A stretch of DNA of 64,000 nucleotides from contig CASFNA010000005.1 of assembly GCA_949295905.1 (NCBI GenBank), positions 62,001-126,000 on the forward strand, read 5' to 3'. Position numbers and translations under genes: made by a program. The notes beneath the pieces were generated by a model. The model worked only from the letters and a program-made list of their open reading frames with translations. It had not been told where the DNA came from and made no database searches. This document shows, piece by piece, positions 1 to 7,245 of this stretch; position 1 is the first letter of the stretch; each line of letters starts with the position of its first letter. Origin of the DNA: an uncultured Prevotellaceae bacterium (GTDB lineage Bacteria > Bacteroidota > Bacteroidia > Bacteroidales > Bacteroidaceae).

Positions 1-59
1 TTGCGCTCCTTGATGTCGTGGTGCGCTATCGCACCGCTGATGTACACTTTCTTGTTCAT
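1..59 (-). CDS. DUF4406-like small protein (N-terminal fragment)
   Basis: Only the first 19 codons are in the window; the gene continues past the left edge. It begins MNKKVYISGAIAHHD, which resembles the start of DUF4406 / nucleoside 2-deoxyribosyltransferase-like proteins common in phages (K-x-Y-I-S-G near the N-terminus). Its ATG overlaps the TGA of the preceding gene (ATGA), so it belongs to the same leftward prophage operon. The family call rests on one short motif and is tentative. Confidence 0.45.
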   Translation of the reverse strand, partial: MNKKVYISGAIAHHDIKER

Positions 60-289
60 TTGTCCGTCTCCTTTATGTTTACCTTGCATCCCGGATGCCA
101 TTGCACTATATAACTGGCAAACACGGGGTCTTTCGTCTCCACCACTATGCGGCCCCTCGTCTTGGCCCTGCGTATGCGCAGGTCGCTTTGGATGTTGCGT
201 TCCGTCCACTCGTCGGCGATTGCAGCCGCTTCCTTGCGTTCCAGCAGCAGCTGGTACGTCTCGTTCCCATTGTAGCCTTTAATTCCCAT
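56..289 (-). CDS. Small prophage protein of unknown function
   Basis: A 77-residue hydrophilic protein starting MGIKGYNGNETYQLLLERK. I recognise no domain. A basic segment RIRRAKTRGRIVVETK sits in the second half, followed by a short beta-like tail. It overlaps the next gene by 4 bp (ATGA) and lies 39 bp after the P-loop ATPase gene; the gap holds an AT-rich stretch with repeated CTCTTAA-type words. Its position in the early operon of a Mu-like phage suggests an accessory role, but nothing in the sequence shows what. Confidence 0.6.
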   Translation of the reverse strand: MGIKGYNGNETYQLLLERKEAAAIADEWTERNIQSDLRIRRAKTRGRIVVETKDPVFASYIVQWHPGCKVNIKETDK

Positions 290-328
290 ATCGTAAATTC
301 TTAACTCTTAATTCTTCACTCTTAACTT

Positions 329-961
329 TCAAAGCCCGTTGCTCGTCTGTATCAAGCCGTCCTTCCACACCACGTAATAGCTCCCGGCCTCGCCGATGGA
401 GCGGCCGAGGCAATAAGCCTTGTAGCCCATCACGCGCACCTTCATGTCGCTGATGTAACGCAGGCGCAGCGCGTCGCTGCCCAAGGGTGCGCTCTTCTTC
501 TCCTGGCTGACGTATATGAAGCACTTTTTCGGGAAACGCCGCATCAGTTCCACGGCCTTTTCATAACTGAATCCCGCGCCGTCCTTTGCGACCTGGAACG
601 AGTCAACGATTACGAACTTCGGCGACTTCGGCTTGCGCAGCCGCGCCACAAGCTCCTCGTATGTGTCCTCCGTCGCCACCCTGAACTTGCCCTGCACCTC
701 GTTCATCTGCAGGTAGCCCATACGGCGTTGGAAGCTCTGGTTCACGCGCTCCTCGTAGCTCATGTACAGCACCGTTCCGTACTTGCACAGCTCCTTGCCG
801 AGCTGCATCACGAACGAGCTCTTGCCCTGCGCGCTCGCGCCGCTGATGAACCACGAGGCGTTTACCGCAGGGAAGCCGAACGGCTTGCTCCACTTCTCGC
901 CCCACGGCAGCGTCACCCATTTCTTGGCGGCTATCTCTTTCGGACTGTACGCGCGCTTCAT
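329..961 (-). CDS. RecA/DnaB-like P-loop ATPase of the prophage early operon
   Basis: A 210-residue protein with a Walker A-type loop GASAQGKSSF (about residues 41-50) after a short N-terminal region, and a Walker B-type strand PKFVIVDSFQ near residues 114-123. The layout (P-loop, then 'VLYMSYEE', then hydrophobic strand ending in D-S) fits RecA/DnaB/RadA-like ATPases that act on DNA. It lies downstream of the MuA- and MuB-like genes. Inference: an accessory ATPase in phage replication or recombination. It is much shorter than a helicase such as DnaB and has no separate DNA-binding domain that I can see. The 5-bp gap to the upstream gene suggests co-transcription. Confidence 0.7.
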   Translation of the reverse strand: MKRAYSPKEIAAKKWVTLPWGEKWSKPFGFPAVNASWFISGASAQGKSSFVMQLGKELCKYGTVLYMSYEERVNQSFQRRMGYLQMNEVQGKFRVATEDTYEELVARLRKPKSPKFVIVDSFQVAKDGAGFSYEKAVELMRRFPKKCFIYVSQEKKSAPLGSDALRLRYISDMKVRVMGYKAYCLGRSIGEAGSYYVVWKDGLIQTSNGL

Positions 962-965
962 TGTC

Positions 966-1187
966 TTACTTCCCTTTTTGAAGTTCGGCTATCAAACGGT
1001 CTGCCCACTCGACGGACTGTTTCAAGTCGTCATCGATTGTAGTGAGAGTATAGTGTGTTACCCGGCGCAGGAATATCTCCTTGGCCAGCACGTAACGCTG
1101 TTGTTCCTTAGTGTATTCTTGTACAAGTTCAGCCACGCTGACAAGCAGCTCCGCAATCCATTTTTCAAGAGTTTCGTTCTCGTTCAT
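966..1187 (-). CDS. Small helical prophage protein of unknown function
   Basis: A 73-residue protein, MNENETLEKWIAELLVSVAE onward, rich in Leu, Glu and Lys and predicted by eye to be two or three helices. No known motif. It lies between the MuB-like gene (12-bp gap) and the P-loop ATPase gene (4-bp gap) in the leftward operon. That tight spacing and the absence of a better frame are the main support for it being real. Confidence 0.55.
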   Translation of the reverse strand: MNENETLEKWIAELLVSVAELVQEYTKEQQRYVLAKEIFLRRVTHYTLTTIDDDLKQSVEWADRLIAELQKGK

Positions 1188-1199
1188 GTCTTTATGTTT

Positions 1200-2087
1200 T
1201 TATAAGTTGTTGGTATCCGTCATTTTAAGTTTTTCTATCTCTGTGTAAACTCTCCTAAGCCCTCCGCGCGTCTTGCGCACTATCTGCGCTATGTCCGCGC
1301 CTTCCGGGGCGTTGACCTTGGCGACGATGCGCGCCTGCGCCATCAGGAAAGCCTCGCGTTCCTTGCCGTCGTCTGGCGTCACCTTGCTGTAGCGGTCGCC
1401 GTAGCGGCTCAACATCTCCGTGTAGCCCACTTTCTTGCACTCTATCGAGCGGTTAATCTTCTCCTTCAGGCCGTCGGCTCCCATCATGTACCAAGCGCAG
1501 CACCGCTCCGTGGCGTTCCAAAGGGCTTTCAGCTCCAAAAAGGCTTCATACTGCAAGTCGCCGGCCTCGTCAAGTATTATGAGCGGAGTTTCTATGGAGC
1601 GCAGGTAATACACCAGGTCGTCGTACACGTCGGCGTACCGGCCCTTGCTGTCCACGCCGAACTCGGCGGCTATCTTGCGCACTAATTTCAGCTTGGTCTT
1701 CACCTGCGAGCAGTCTATATACACGGCGTTCCTGTGTGTCTGCACGTAGTACCGGGCCGTAAACGTCTTGCCGATGTTCGGCGCGTCGCACAGGATTGCC
1801 GAGAGGCACGACTTTTGCGACAGCTCCAGCTGCGCGGTGATGTACTCGAACGTGGGTGTCTTGGCGGCCTTCCATTCCATGCCGCCGCGCAGGTTTACGC
1901 CCAGCCGCCGTGCGATGCCTATCCAGTTGGCGTCGCTCAGCACCCTGTCCGTCTGTCCGTTCTTCACGGCGCTGTACACCGAGGTGGTGATGCCGAGGGA
2001 GGCGGCGTGCTTCGCGTCGCTCGGATAGTTCGCCCGGTTCGCGGCTATCGCCTCCAAAATCTTCTTCTTTTGCGCTTCTGTAATCAT
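1200..2087 (-). CDS. MuB-like transposition AAA+ ATPase
   Basis: A 295-residue protein with an N-terminal helix-turn-helix-like part (about residues 1-70, 'AASLGITTSVYSAVKNGQ') and an AAA+ ATPase. Walker A is DAPNIGKTF near residues 101-109; Walker B is LIILDEAGDL near 170-179. Known for the family: MuB binds DNA and ATP, chooses the target and activates the MuA transposase. The gene lies 37 bp after the transposase gene on the same strand, the classical A-B order. Length is close to phage Mu B (about 310 residues). The ATPase assignment is firm; the MuB role follows from order and domain layout. Confidence 0.88.
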   Translation of the reverse strand: MITEAQKKKILEAIAANRANYPSDAKHAASLGITTSVYSAVKNGQTDRVLSDANWIGIARRLGVNLRGGMEWKAAKTPTFEYITAQLELSQKSCLSAILCDAPNIGKTFTARYYVQTHRNAVYIDCSQVKTKLKLVRKIAAEFGVDSKGRYADVYDDLVYYLRSIETPLIILDEAGDLQYEAFLELKALWNATERCCAWYMMGADGLKEKINRSIECKKVGYTEMLSRYGDRYSKVTPDDGKEREAFLMAQARIVAKVNAPEGADIAQIVRKTRGGLRRVYTEIEKLKMTDTNNL

Positions 2088-2124
2088 TATTCAAACGCTG
2101 TTTAATTGTTGTTATAATATCATT

Positions 2125-4143
2125 CTAAAAATTCTCACGCGCCCGATTGGCGTAGTCCATGTCCGGCACATATTCACAATCTTCCGGCTCGTCCGGCATA
2201 GTTGGAGGCGGTAGCACTATGTTTTCTTCCCCAGCCTCCTCTTCCGCACCCTGTGGCGGCACTTCCAACTTTCCGACTTTCGTAATGGCGTTGTCACGCA
2301 GGTACTTGTTGAAGTGTGACACGTATTTCTGCTGCTCGATGTAATTCGCCACGTCCTCGTCCGTCTGTTCGGCGTACACGCGGTTGTATGTCTTCACGGG
2401 CCGCACCTTGTCGATGTACCGCTCGCCTTGGTACAGGAACACGTCGGTCGGCTTGCCCTCCTCGTCAGGCAGGTAGTAGGCCGTCACCTTGCGGTTGTTT
2501 GGTTCCAGCTCCTCCAGCACCTCCGGGCCGCTAAGCCACCAGTCGGCGCAGGCCACGCGCACCGTGGAGTTGCGCCGTATGCCGGTTTCCACCCTCTCGC
2601 CTATGTACCTGGCAAGTGTCAGGCTGTCGTAGGGGCGCAGGGTCGGGTTTATCTTCGCCACGAGCACGTCCCAACGTGTCATGCCGGGGTATTTCTTCTG
2701 ATTGGGGTGCAGCGAGTGGTTCCACTCGTAGCAGTCCCTGCGGTCGTCGGCCACCAGCTCCTCGAAGGTGTAGTATTTCTTGTCCTCCCACGTATGGTTG
2801 CCGCTGTCGCTGATTTTCTTCTGCTCCACACGGCGCGCCCCCTTGTTGTACCAGCGGCCCACGTTCTCGTGGTTCTTGTGGGCTATCGTGGTCTTGAACG
2901 CGCCGTTCAACGGCTCGGCGTATTTCTCCTGCGAGTTCTGCGGGGCGCAGAAGTGTACGAACTTGAACACCTCCCCGGCCTTCAGGAAGCCGCCCTTGTA
3001 CTTGCTCATAAGGTGTTGCTCCACCTCTATGCCTGCCGGGATGCCCCAGCCGTGCCGTGCGATGAGCCGGAACATGTCGCGGAAACACTCCACCACAAGC
3101 GCGTCGTCCTTGTCGCGCCCGTAAGCCAAGCCTATCCGGCACTGGCTCACCACGTCGTAGGCGTAGTATGCGTGTACGTACTCGTTGCCCTTCATGCGGC
3201 GCGGCAGGTCCACGTCGTCCATCGTCACCTGGCTCAATGACCATTCGCCCCCGTGGCGGTGCATGTGCGGCATCTGCTCGTGCATGAATGTTGAGTAGCC
3301 GCGCAGGGCGTGCTCCACCAGCATGTGGTTGGCCTGGTTGTTCAGTATGTTGCGGATGGTGCTCTCGCTCAGCTCCTTTGGCTCTCCGTCCTTGTCGGCG
3401 AAGTCGTCCGGGTTGAACAGCTCGCCGGTCTCCAAGTCCCATACGTCCAGCTCGCCGCACACGAACCGTATGTACATGTCGTGTACGTCGCTGCCGTAGG
3501 GCTGGTTGGGCAGCACCCTAAGGCTCATCACAAGGCGCTCGTCCTTGTACGTCACCTTGCGCCTGTTCTGGTTGCCGAACTTGCCGGTGATAAGACACTC
3601 GTAGCCGTACTTCTTGTAGTCGTTCACCTTCTTGCGGAAGCGCAGCGTGCTGGCCGGCAGGTCATGCCCCAGTTCCTCGCGCAGCGTTTCGATGACATGT
3701 GCCATCTTCCCCCAGTCGTATTTCTCGCCCATCAGCCTTGCACAATCCTTGCCGTGCTCGTACAGCCAGATGCAGGCGTTTAGCACGGATGCGTTCACCG
3801 CGTACTTCCTCGCCAGCTCGTCAGTGGCATGGCTGCTCCTGTGGCCGGCGGCCCAGTCCATGAAAAAGGCCACCGCCGCCTGGTCAAGCTCGTAGTTCGA
3901 CATTATCCAGCCGCGTATGCGCGCCTCGTCGCTGTCTAATTTATCCTCAACCTCTTCACGGCAGGTAGTTGGCAGGCTGTCTACGGCAACCCAGGCGTAT
4001 TGTCCTTTTGCACCACCGCCACGGCGTACCACGTCGATTTTACGGCGTGTTACGTTCTTCTCATAAGCGGCTTTTGTCATGAAACCGCCGTCTATGAGTT
4101 CGCGTGCCGATATGCAAAGTTTGTTGCCGTGATACTCCAACAT
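2125..4143 (-). CDS. MuA-like DDE transposase
   Basis: A 672-residue protein. The N-terminal 60 residues are a winged-helix-like DNA-binding part ('ISARELIDGG...YAWVAVDSLP'), followed by helical DNA-binding regions and an RNase H-like core from about residue 300. The first catalytic Asp is in SQVTMDDVDLP (D309/D310). The third acidic residue is in PQNSQEKYAE (E406), matching the N-x-x-x-E motif of DDE enzymes. At the second position I see PAGIEVEQHL (E373/E375) rather than an obvious Asp. A Mu-type beta-barrel region follows (about 500-600) and the tail is acidic and Pro-rich. Close in length to MuA (663 residues). It catalyses strand transfer for integration and replicative transposition of the prophage, with the downstream MuB-like protein. 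Confidence 0.9.
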   Translation of the reverse strand: MLEYHGNKLCISARELIDGGFMTKAAYEKNVTRRKIDVVRRGGGAKGQYAWVAVDSLPTTCREEVEDKLDSDEARIRGWIMSNYELDQAAVAFFMDWAAGHRSSHATDELARKYAVNASVLNACIWLYEHGKDCARLMGEKYDWGKMAHVIETLREELGHDLPASTLRFRKKVNDYKKYGYECLITGKFGNQNRRKVTYKDERLVMSLRVLPNQPYGSDVHDMYIRFVCGELDVWDLETGELFNPDDFADKDGEPKELSESTIRNILNNQANHMLVEHALRGYSTFMHEQMPHMHRHGGEWSLSQVTMDDVDLPRRMKGNEYVHAYYAYDVVSQCRIGLAYGRDKDDALVVECFRDMFRLIARHGWGIPAGIEVEQHLMSKYKGGFLKAGEVFKFVHFCAPQNSQEKYAEPLNGAFKTTIAHKNHENVGRWYNKGARRVEQKKISDSGNHTWEDKKYYTFEELVADDRRDCYEWNHSLHPNQKKYPGMTRWDVLVAKINPTLRPYDSLTLARYIGERVETGIRRNSTVRVACADWWLSGPEVLEELEPNNRKVTAYYLPDEEGKPTDVFLYQGERYIDKVRPVKTYNRVYAEQTDEDVANYIEQQKYVSHFNKYLRDNAITKVGKLEVPPQGAEEEAGEENIVLPPPTMPDEPEDCEYVPDMDYANRARENF

Positions 4144-4153
4144 AACCGCCTCC

Positions 4154-4528
4154 TTATCTCAATGCCTTTGCCCAGGCTTGTATGTCATCGATGTCGGCCA
4201 TCGCCACGTTGTCGTAGTGGCGCACCTTCTTGCCTTTATGGAACACGTCGCAGCCGCCGTCCTCGCGCGAGAACTCCAGCATCGTGTCAAACGTCGGGTA
4301 ATTGCGGAAGTAGCCGTCAGCGTCAAACAGGGTGTTCTCCACCACGCATTCGTCGGCCATCAGTATGCCCCTGTGCTCCAGCGCGGCCTTCCTTATCCGC
4401 TTGGCCAAGTCCGACTGGCCCCTGCTCGGGTTGAACGACAGCGCATACCATACCATCGTACCCGTAACGCCGAACGTCTTTTCCAACAGCTCGCGCGTCT
4501 CTTTCGTCACATGAATGTACTTTTTCAT
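4154..4528 (-). CDS. Prophage early protein of unknown function
   Basis: A 124-residue protein starting MKKYIHVTKETRELLEKTFG, 10 bp upstream of the transposase gene and in the same direction. The first 50 residues resemble small phage DNA-associated proteins found in Bacteroidales elements ('MVWYALSFNPSRGQSDLAKRIR'), but I know no functional assignment. The C-terminus has an acidic Asp-rich helix (VAMADIDDIQAWAKALR). Operon position suggests expression with the transposase. Confidence 0.65.
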   Translation of the reverse strand: MKKYIHVTKETRELLEKTFGVTGTMVWYALSFNPSRGQSDLAKRIRKAALEHRGILMADECVVENTLFDADGYFRNYPTFDTMLEFSREDGGCDVFHKGKKVRHYDNVAMADIDDIQAWAKALR

Positions 4529-4600
4529 ATCTTAATCGTAATTTTATGGGTTTACTTTCAAAATGTCCCGGATATCCTCCCGGACTTCCGGGCTTTTCGC

Positions 4601-4608
4601 TAACTTTG
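4601..4608 (+). promoter_or_regulatory. Bacteroidetes-type -7 box, rightward
   Basis: TAACTTTG followed by T, 23 bp before the ATG of the 118-residue rightward frame, matches the Bacteroidetes TAnnTTTG consensus. No clear TTTG is seen at -33. It points against the leftward early operon. Confidence 0.5.
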
Positions 4609-4630
4609 TAGCGCACTAAAAAATAATATT

Positions 4631-4987
4631 ATGTACGAAATGAATATCACTTTCACAGTTGACTCAAAGCGTCCAGATACCACCGATTGCCGCAATATTC
4701 TTCAAGGTTACACTCAAATGGCTTGCTGCACGATGGAGGCATTGGGCTTTTCCGGCAAGGGGTCTTTTTGCTTTTACCATCCCGACGAGGAAAGCGAGAT
4801 GAACGATATTGACTATCTTGCAATGCGCATTGATATGAAACGTACTTGCAAAAGGCTTCGTTCAGTTGCTTGTTTGTCTCAGATAGCTCTTGCATTAGCC
4901 GCCATGAGCGATGGACTAAACGGTTTATCTTGGCAATGCCTGATACATGAGCCGAAAATCCTTCATTCTCAAAACGTTTGTGATTGA
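4631..4987 (+). CDS. Possible rightward prophage gene opposing the early operon
   Basis: An open frame of 118 residues starting MYEMNITFTVDSKRPDTTDC. It follows a good Bacteroidetes -7 box (4601-4608), and its codon use is plausible throughout. It contains several Cys residues and a region DEESEMNDIDYLAMRID; I recognise no domain. It overlaps a leftward frame (4653-5075) over most of its length, and only one of the two is likely to be the main product. The promoter favours this one; operon continuity favours the other. Confidence 0.45.
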   Translation: MYEMNITFTVDSKRPDTTDCRNILQGYTQMACCTMEALGFSGKGSFCFYHPDEESEMNDIDYLAMRIDMKRTCKRLRSVACLSQIALALAAMSDGLNGLSWQCLIHEPKILHSQNVCD

Positions 4988-5075
4988 CGAACCGGCCAAT
5001 ACCGCAGTGTGCGCGTCTTTTGGTTGCGGCGTTCAAACGTTCAGCATACTTCTCTTGGCTTTCGTAATTCTTCAT
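4653..5075 (-). CDS. Alternative leftward prophage frame, unknown
   Basis: A 140-residue frame starting MKNYESQEKYAERLNAATKR, with an AT-rich leader before its ATG. The first 80 residues read like a basic helical protein (NRLVHRSWRLMQELSETNKQ); the last 50 look like non-coding shadow (Pro, Ser and Cys rich). It would fill the gap in the leftward operon between 5041 and 4528, but conflicts with the rightward frame at 4631-4987. The start also echoes the transposase segment NSQEKYAEPLNGA, which may be chance. Confidence 0.3.
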   Translation of the reverse strand: MKNYESQEKYAERLNAATKRRAHCGIGRFVNHKRFENEGFSAHVSGIAKINRLVHRSWRLMQELSETNKQLNEAFCKYVSYQCALQDSQYRSSRFPRRDGKSKKTPCRKSPMPPSCSKPFECNLEEYCGNRWYLDALSQL

Positions 5076-5235
5076 AACTCTTAATTTTTAATTTAGAATA
5101 GTGGGGCGCGGGGAGTCGAACCCCGGCGGCCGTCCTACGCTTTGCTTCTTCCTGCCGCGCTTTCGCTGCCGCCCCTTGCCCGTCTTTCCGGGCCGTCATC
5201 CGGGCCGTCACCGTGCCGCGGAGGTCTGGAGACAC
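5041..5235 (-). CDS. Possible small basic prophage protein
   Basis: A 64-residue frame rich in Ala, Arg and Lys (ARKDGQGAAAKARQEEAKRR), overlapping the end of the upstream gene by 28 bp and the start of the next leftward frame by 35 bp. Such overlaps occur in phage operons, but composition is the only other support. Part of its sequence doubles as a tRNA-like T-arm (5101-5124). Confidence 0.3.
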   Translation of the reverse strand: MSPDLRGTVTARMTARKDGQGAAAKARQEEAKRRTAAGVRLPAPHYSKLKIKSYEELRKPREVC

Positions 5236-5888
5236 CTGTATGCTTTCCCGTCGATGTACGTGACGGTGCGTTTCATGTTCCTTTCGTATTTTACCAGCTC
5301 GTTCTTTATCGCCGCGGCTGGGTGGTTAAACTCTATCCTGCCGCCCTTGACCTTGTACACGATGTTTGTCAAGGCTGTACAGGCGTATCCTTTCATATCC
5401 TGGTAACGACGGCCGAAGACATTGGTGTATCTTGCCGCCATGGCGACGCCTTTTCCCGTAAATCCGTAAAGCATGGCTATGAGACCCGCATAGTTGCCTG
5501 TACGCACGGCGTTGGCCTGTTCCATGATAAAAGCCGCAGTCTCGTCGAGCAGGCGCAGCTGCGTGTCTTTGTCCAATCCGGGGTGCATCCTGTCGTACAG
5601 GCGTGAGGCGCGGTCGCCTTTGCTCTCCACGAGGAACTTCGCGCCGTCCCAGCTTACCGTCACGTCCTCGGGCATGTCGCCGTATTTTATCTCATGGAGG
5701 GCGCAGAACAGCAGCCGCTCCGGCCTTACGTTTATTTTCCTGCCGTTGAAGAATATGCTTACAAGGCCTCGTGCGTTGCGGCGGAGCACATGCCCCGTGG
5801 CCGTGTTCCTCACCTGCGGAAGCCTCTCCCGGCTTATCTCAAGGTTGGGCTTGTCAGGCAGCCTGTACCATTTCTCTTCCATCGTCAT
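5208..5888 (-). CDS. Prophage early protein of unknown function (226 aa)
   Basis: The open frame extends further upstream, but the part before residue M67 overlaps the preceding gene in another frame and looks like shadow. I therefore place the start at the ATG at 5888, 14 bp after the upstream stop, giving MTMEEKWYRLPDKPNLEISR. The first 80 residues look like a beta-rich HNH/AP2-like module ('NTATGHVLRRNARGLVSIFFNGRKINVRPERLL'), as in phage proteins that carry a compact DNA-contacting module, but no catalytic His pattern is obvious. The rest is helical, then a basic C-terminus (KNELVKYERNMKRTVTYIDG). Function unknown; second gene of the leftward early operon. Confidence 0.6.
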   Translation of the reverse strand: MTMEEKWYRLPDKPNLEISRERLPQVRNTATGHVLRRNARGLVSIFFNGRKINVRPERLLFCALHEIKYGDMPEDVTVSWDGAKFLVESKGDRASRLYDRMHPGLDKDTQLRLLDETAAFIMEQANAVRTGNYAGLIAMLYGFTGKGVAMAARYTNVFGRRYQDMKGYACTALTNIVYKVKGGRIEFNHPAAAIKNELVKYERNMKRTVTYIDGKAYRCLQTSAAR

Positions 5889-5902
5889 TTCCGTTTTGTA
5901 TG

Positions 5903-6106
5903 TTAATACTCCTCTATCACAGGCTCTTTCTTGCACCCGTAGCACGTCATGAGGTTTCTTTTCATGTTCTCGACATACGCCGCAGGCGCGCTGAACACTA
6001 CGCCGTCCTTCTCGTTGTAGCTGAAGCTCACGCAGTCGAGCATCAGCAGGTGCGCTACCTTCTCCTTTGCGCCCTGCGTTTTCCATTCCTTGATTTCCTC
6101 GTTCAT
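5903..6106 (-). CDS. First gene of leftward early operon, small unknown protein
   Basis: A 67-residue protein starting MNEEIKEWKTQGAKEKVAHL, with two Cys near the C-terminus (MTCYGCKKEP) that could bind metal. It occupies the place where Mu has ner, directly after the divergent promoter region, but I see no helix-turn-helix in it, so I do not call it Ner. The leftward -7 box at 6183-6191 lies about 80 bp upstream. Confidence 0.55.
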   Translation of the reverse strand: MNEEIKEWKTQGAKEKVAHLLMLDCVSFSYNEKDGVVFSAPAAYVENMKRNLMTCYGCKKEPVIEEY

Positions 6107-6148
6107 ATTCTTTAATCTTAAATGTTCGTTAATCTCAGCCCTTTTTCG

Positions 6149-6156
6149 TATCTTTG
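6149..6156 (+). promoter_or_regulatory. -7 box for the prophage repressor
   Basis: TATCTTTG followed by G, about 100 bp before the repressor ATG, rightward. It matches TAnnTTTG. The start site would fall near 6163, leaving a leader of about 88 nt that contains the operator-like repeats. Confidence 0.5.
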
Positions 6157-6182
6157 GCCGCTCGTTAATTACTTAACACGTT

Positions 6183-6191
6183 GCAAAGATA
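6183..6191 (-). promoter_or_regulatory. -7 box for the leftward early operon
   Basis: On the minus strand TATCTTTGC matches the Bacteroidetes consensus exactly. It reads toward the 67-residue gene starting at 6106, and two operator-like repeats (6205-6225) lie immediately upstream, placed to block polymerase. Confidence 0.6.
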
Positions 6192-6250
6192 GTGATTTCT
6201 TACGAATAACGAAAGAAATAACGAGATTATTTTCGATAAAAACGTAAAAT

Positions 6251-6691
6251 ATGACTAATAACGAAACAATCCACGATAGAATAAAACATCTTGTGGAAAT
6301 AAAGGCTGGAGGAAAGAACACCGTATTTGCCCAAAAATTAGGCGTAAGTGAAGCTAATATACGGGGATATACAAAAGGGGTTATTCCTAAAGCTGACTTT
6401 TTAGAAAAAGTCGTGATAACTTACGAAGTCAATGCCATGTGGCTCCTTACTGGCTTGGGGTACGAAACATTGCCTAATTCTAATCCAGGCAATCCGATTT
6501 TAGCAACCACAGAAACAAAAATAAAAGATTTTTTTGGACAATTGGAGCCATATATCCAAAGTAAGGATGCTAAAATTATACAACAGGCAGAAGAAATTGG
6601 TCGATTAAAAGAACAAATAAGGCAAATGACAATAGAAAAGGAAAAACATGTACCGAATGCCGACACTTCCAATATTGCAAATGCCGGGTAG
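6251..6691 (+). CDS. HTH-type prophage repressor
   Basis: A 146-residue protein. Residues about 10-60 form a cro/CI-type helix-turn-helix (KNTVFAQKLGVSEANIRGYT, then PKADFLEKVVITYEVNAMWLLTG), a pattern seen in Bacteroidales phage and element repressors. A linker follows, then a C-terminal coiled coil (about 85-130, 'IKDFFGQLEPYI...EEIGRLKEQIRQM') likely for dimerisation. There is no LexA/S24 peptidase domain, so cleavage-based induction is not indicated. It is transcribed away from the early operon and its AT-rich codon use differs from neighbouring phage genes. It likely maintains lysogeny by binding the repeats at 6125-6265. Confidence 0.8.
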   Translation: MTNNETIHDRIKHLVEIKAGGKNTVFAQKLGVSEANIRGYTKGVIPKADFLEKVVITYEVNAMWLLTGLGYETLPNSNPGNPILATTETKIKDFFGQLEPYIQSKDAKIIQQAEEIGRLKEQIRQMTIEKEKHVPNADTSNIANAG

Positions 6692-7245
6692 GGGGAATGC
6701 GTGTCATTTGGGGACATAGTAGCGACCACGAATAACCTCCAAACGTATTCCCTTGATACCCATAAGTTTCCGACACCCCCGCCTATGCCCCGTTCGAGCT
6801 TTCGCGTACCCAGTTCTATGGCGTCGCCCTCGTCCGCGGCCTCGTCCGCCTCGAATAATACGAAATGTTTACCCCTGTACCCTCTAAATCCGCCCGTTTC
6901 CGTGTTTCCCCCTCGAATATCACCGCCCAAACCGACAAAATTTCCCTGTTTTCGGGCGCTTTATGGCGTCCGTCCTCAAAAAACAGTGGCTTTTAGGGGG
7001 TATCTATCGGCGCGTTTTTCGGGGCTATCGCAGAAAAAACGGTATTTTTACCCCCTCTCTATCCTACACCCAAAAACCATGTTTTGTCCGTCCAGTTCAT
7101 AAATTTTGTCCGTCCACTTTGTCTGTCCAGTTGTCCTTCCACCCCGAAAACCGCCCCATTCGGGCACAAAAAAAGGAGACCATACAGCCTCCATTGCCAA
7201 CGCCTCACGAAAAGCGTTTTATTTGCGTTCTAACGCCGTCAAAAC
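6692..7245. other. Gap beyond the repressor: no clear gene, possible prophage terminal region
   Basis: C-rich on the plus strand. Short frames exist on both strands (for example a minus-strand frame covering 6421-6930, with GKHFVLFEADEAADEGDAIEL), but it runs into the antisense of the repressor and I cannot support it. At 7082-7132 there are three imperfect direct repeats. Transposase-binding sites of the phage end could lie here or near 7631-7728. Confidence 0.4.
7082..7132. repeat. Three imperfect direct repeats, possible transposase-binding sites
   Basis: TTTTGTCCGTCCAGTT (7082-7097), TTTTGTCCGTCCACTT (7104-7119) and TTTGTCTGTCCAGTT (7118-7132). Mu-type ends carry several spaced copies of a transposase-binding site, so this cluster near the repressor side is a candidate. 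No terminal dinucleotide or target duplication could be fixed. Confidence 0.4.

Larger units (their letters stand above)
6125..6265. promoter_or_regulatory. Repressor/early-operon switch region with repeated operator-like sites
   Basis: Between the divergent repressor and early operon. AATAACGA[A/G] occurs in direct orientation at 6205-6213, 6217-6225 and 6257-6265 (the last within the repressor's first codons). ATTAACGA-like copies occur inverted at 6125-6134 and 6161-6171. Two -7 boxes (6149-6156 rightward, 6183-6191 leftward) sit between them. This is the arrangement expected of a lysogeny switch controlled by the adjacent HTH protein; the binding itself is inference. Confidence 0.6.

Noticed and set aside
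2428-3240. Long plus-strand frame (270 codons) across the transposase gene
   Set aside because: It is antisense to the conserved core of the MuA-like transposase and has Val/His/Leu-rich shadow composition with no motif.
5101-5175. tRNA gene on the minus strand in the prophage
   Set aside because: Only the T-arm and part of an acceptor stem can be formed; D-arm and anticodon arm are missing. Kept only as an observation.
6421-6930. Minus-strand frame of 169 codons beyond the repressor
   Set aside because: Its C-terminal half is antisense to the repressor, and the N-terminal half has no recognisable domain or promoter.
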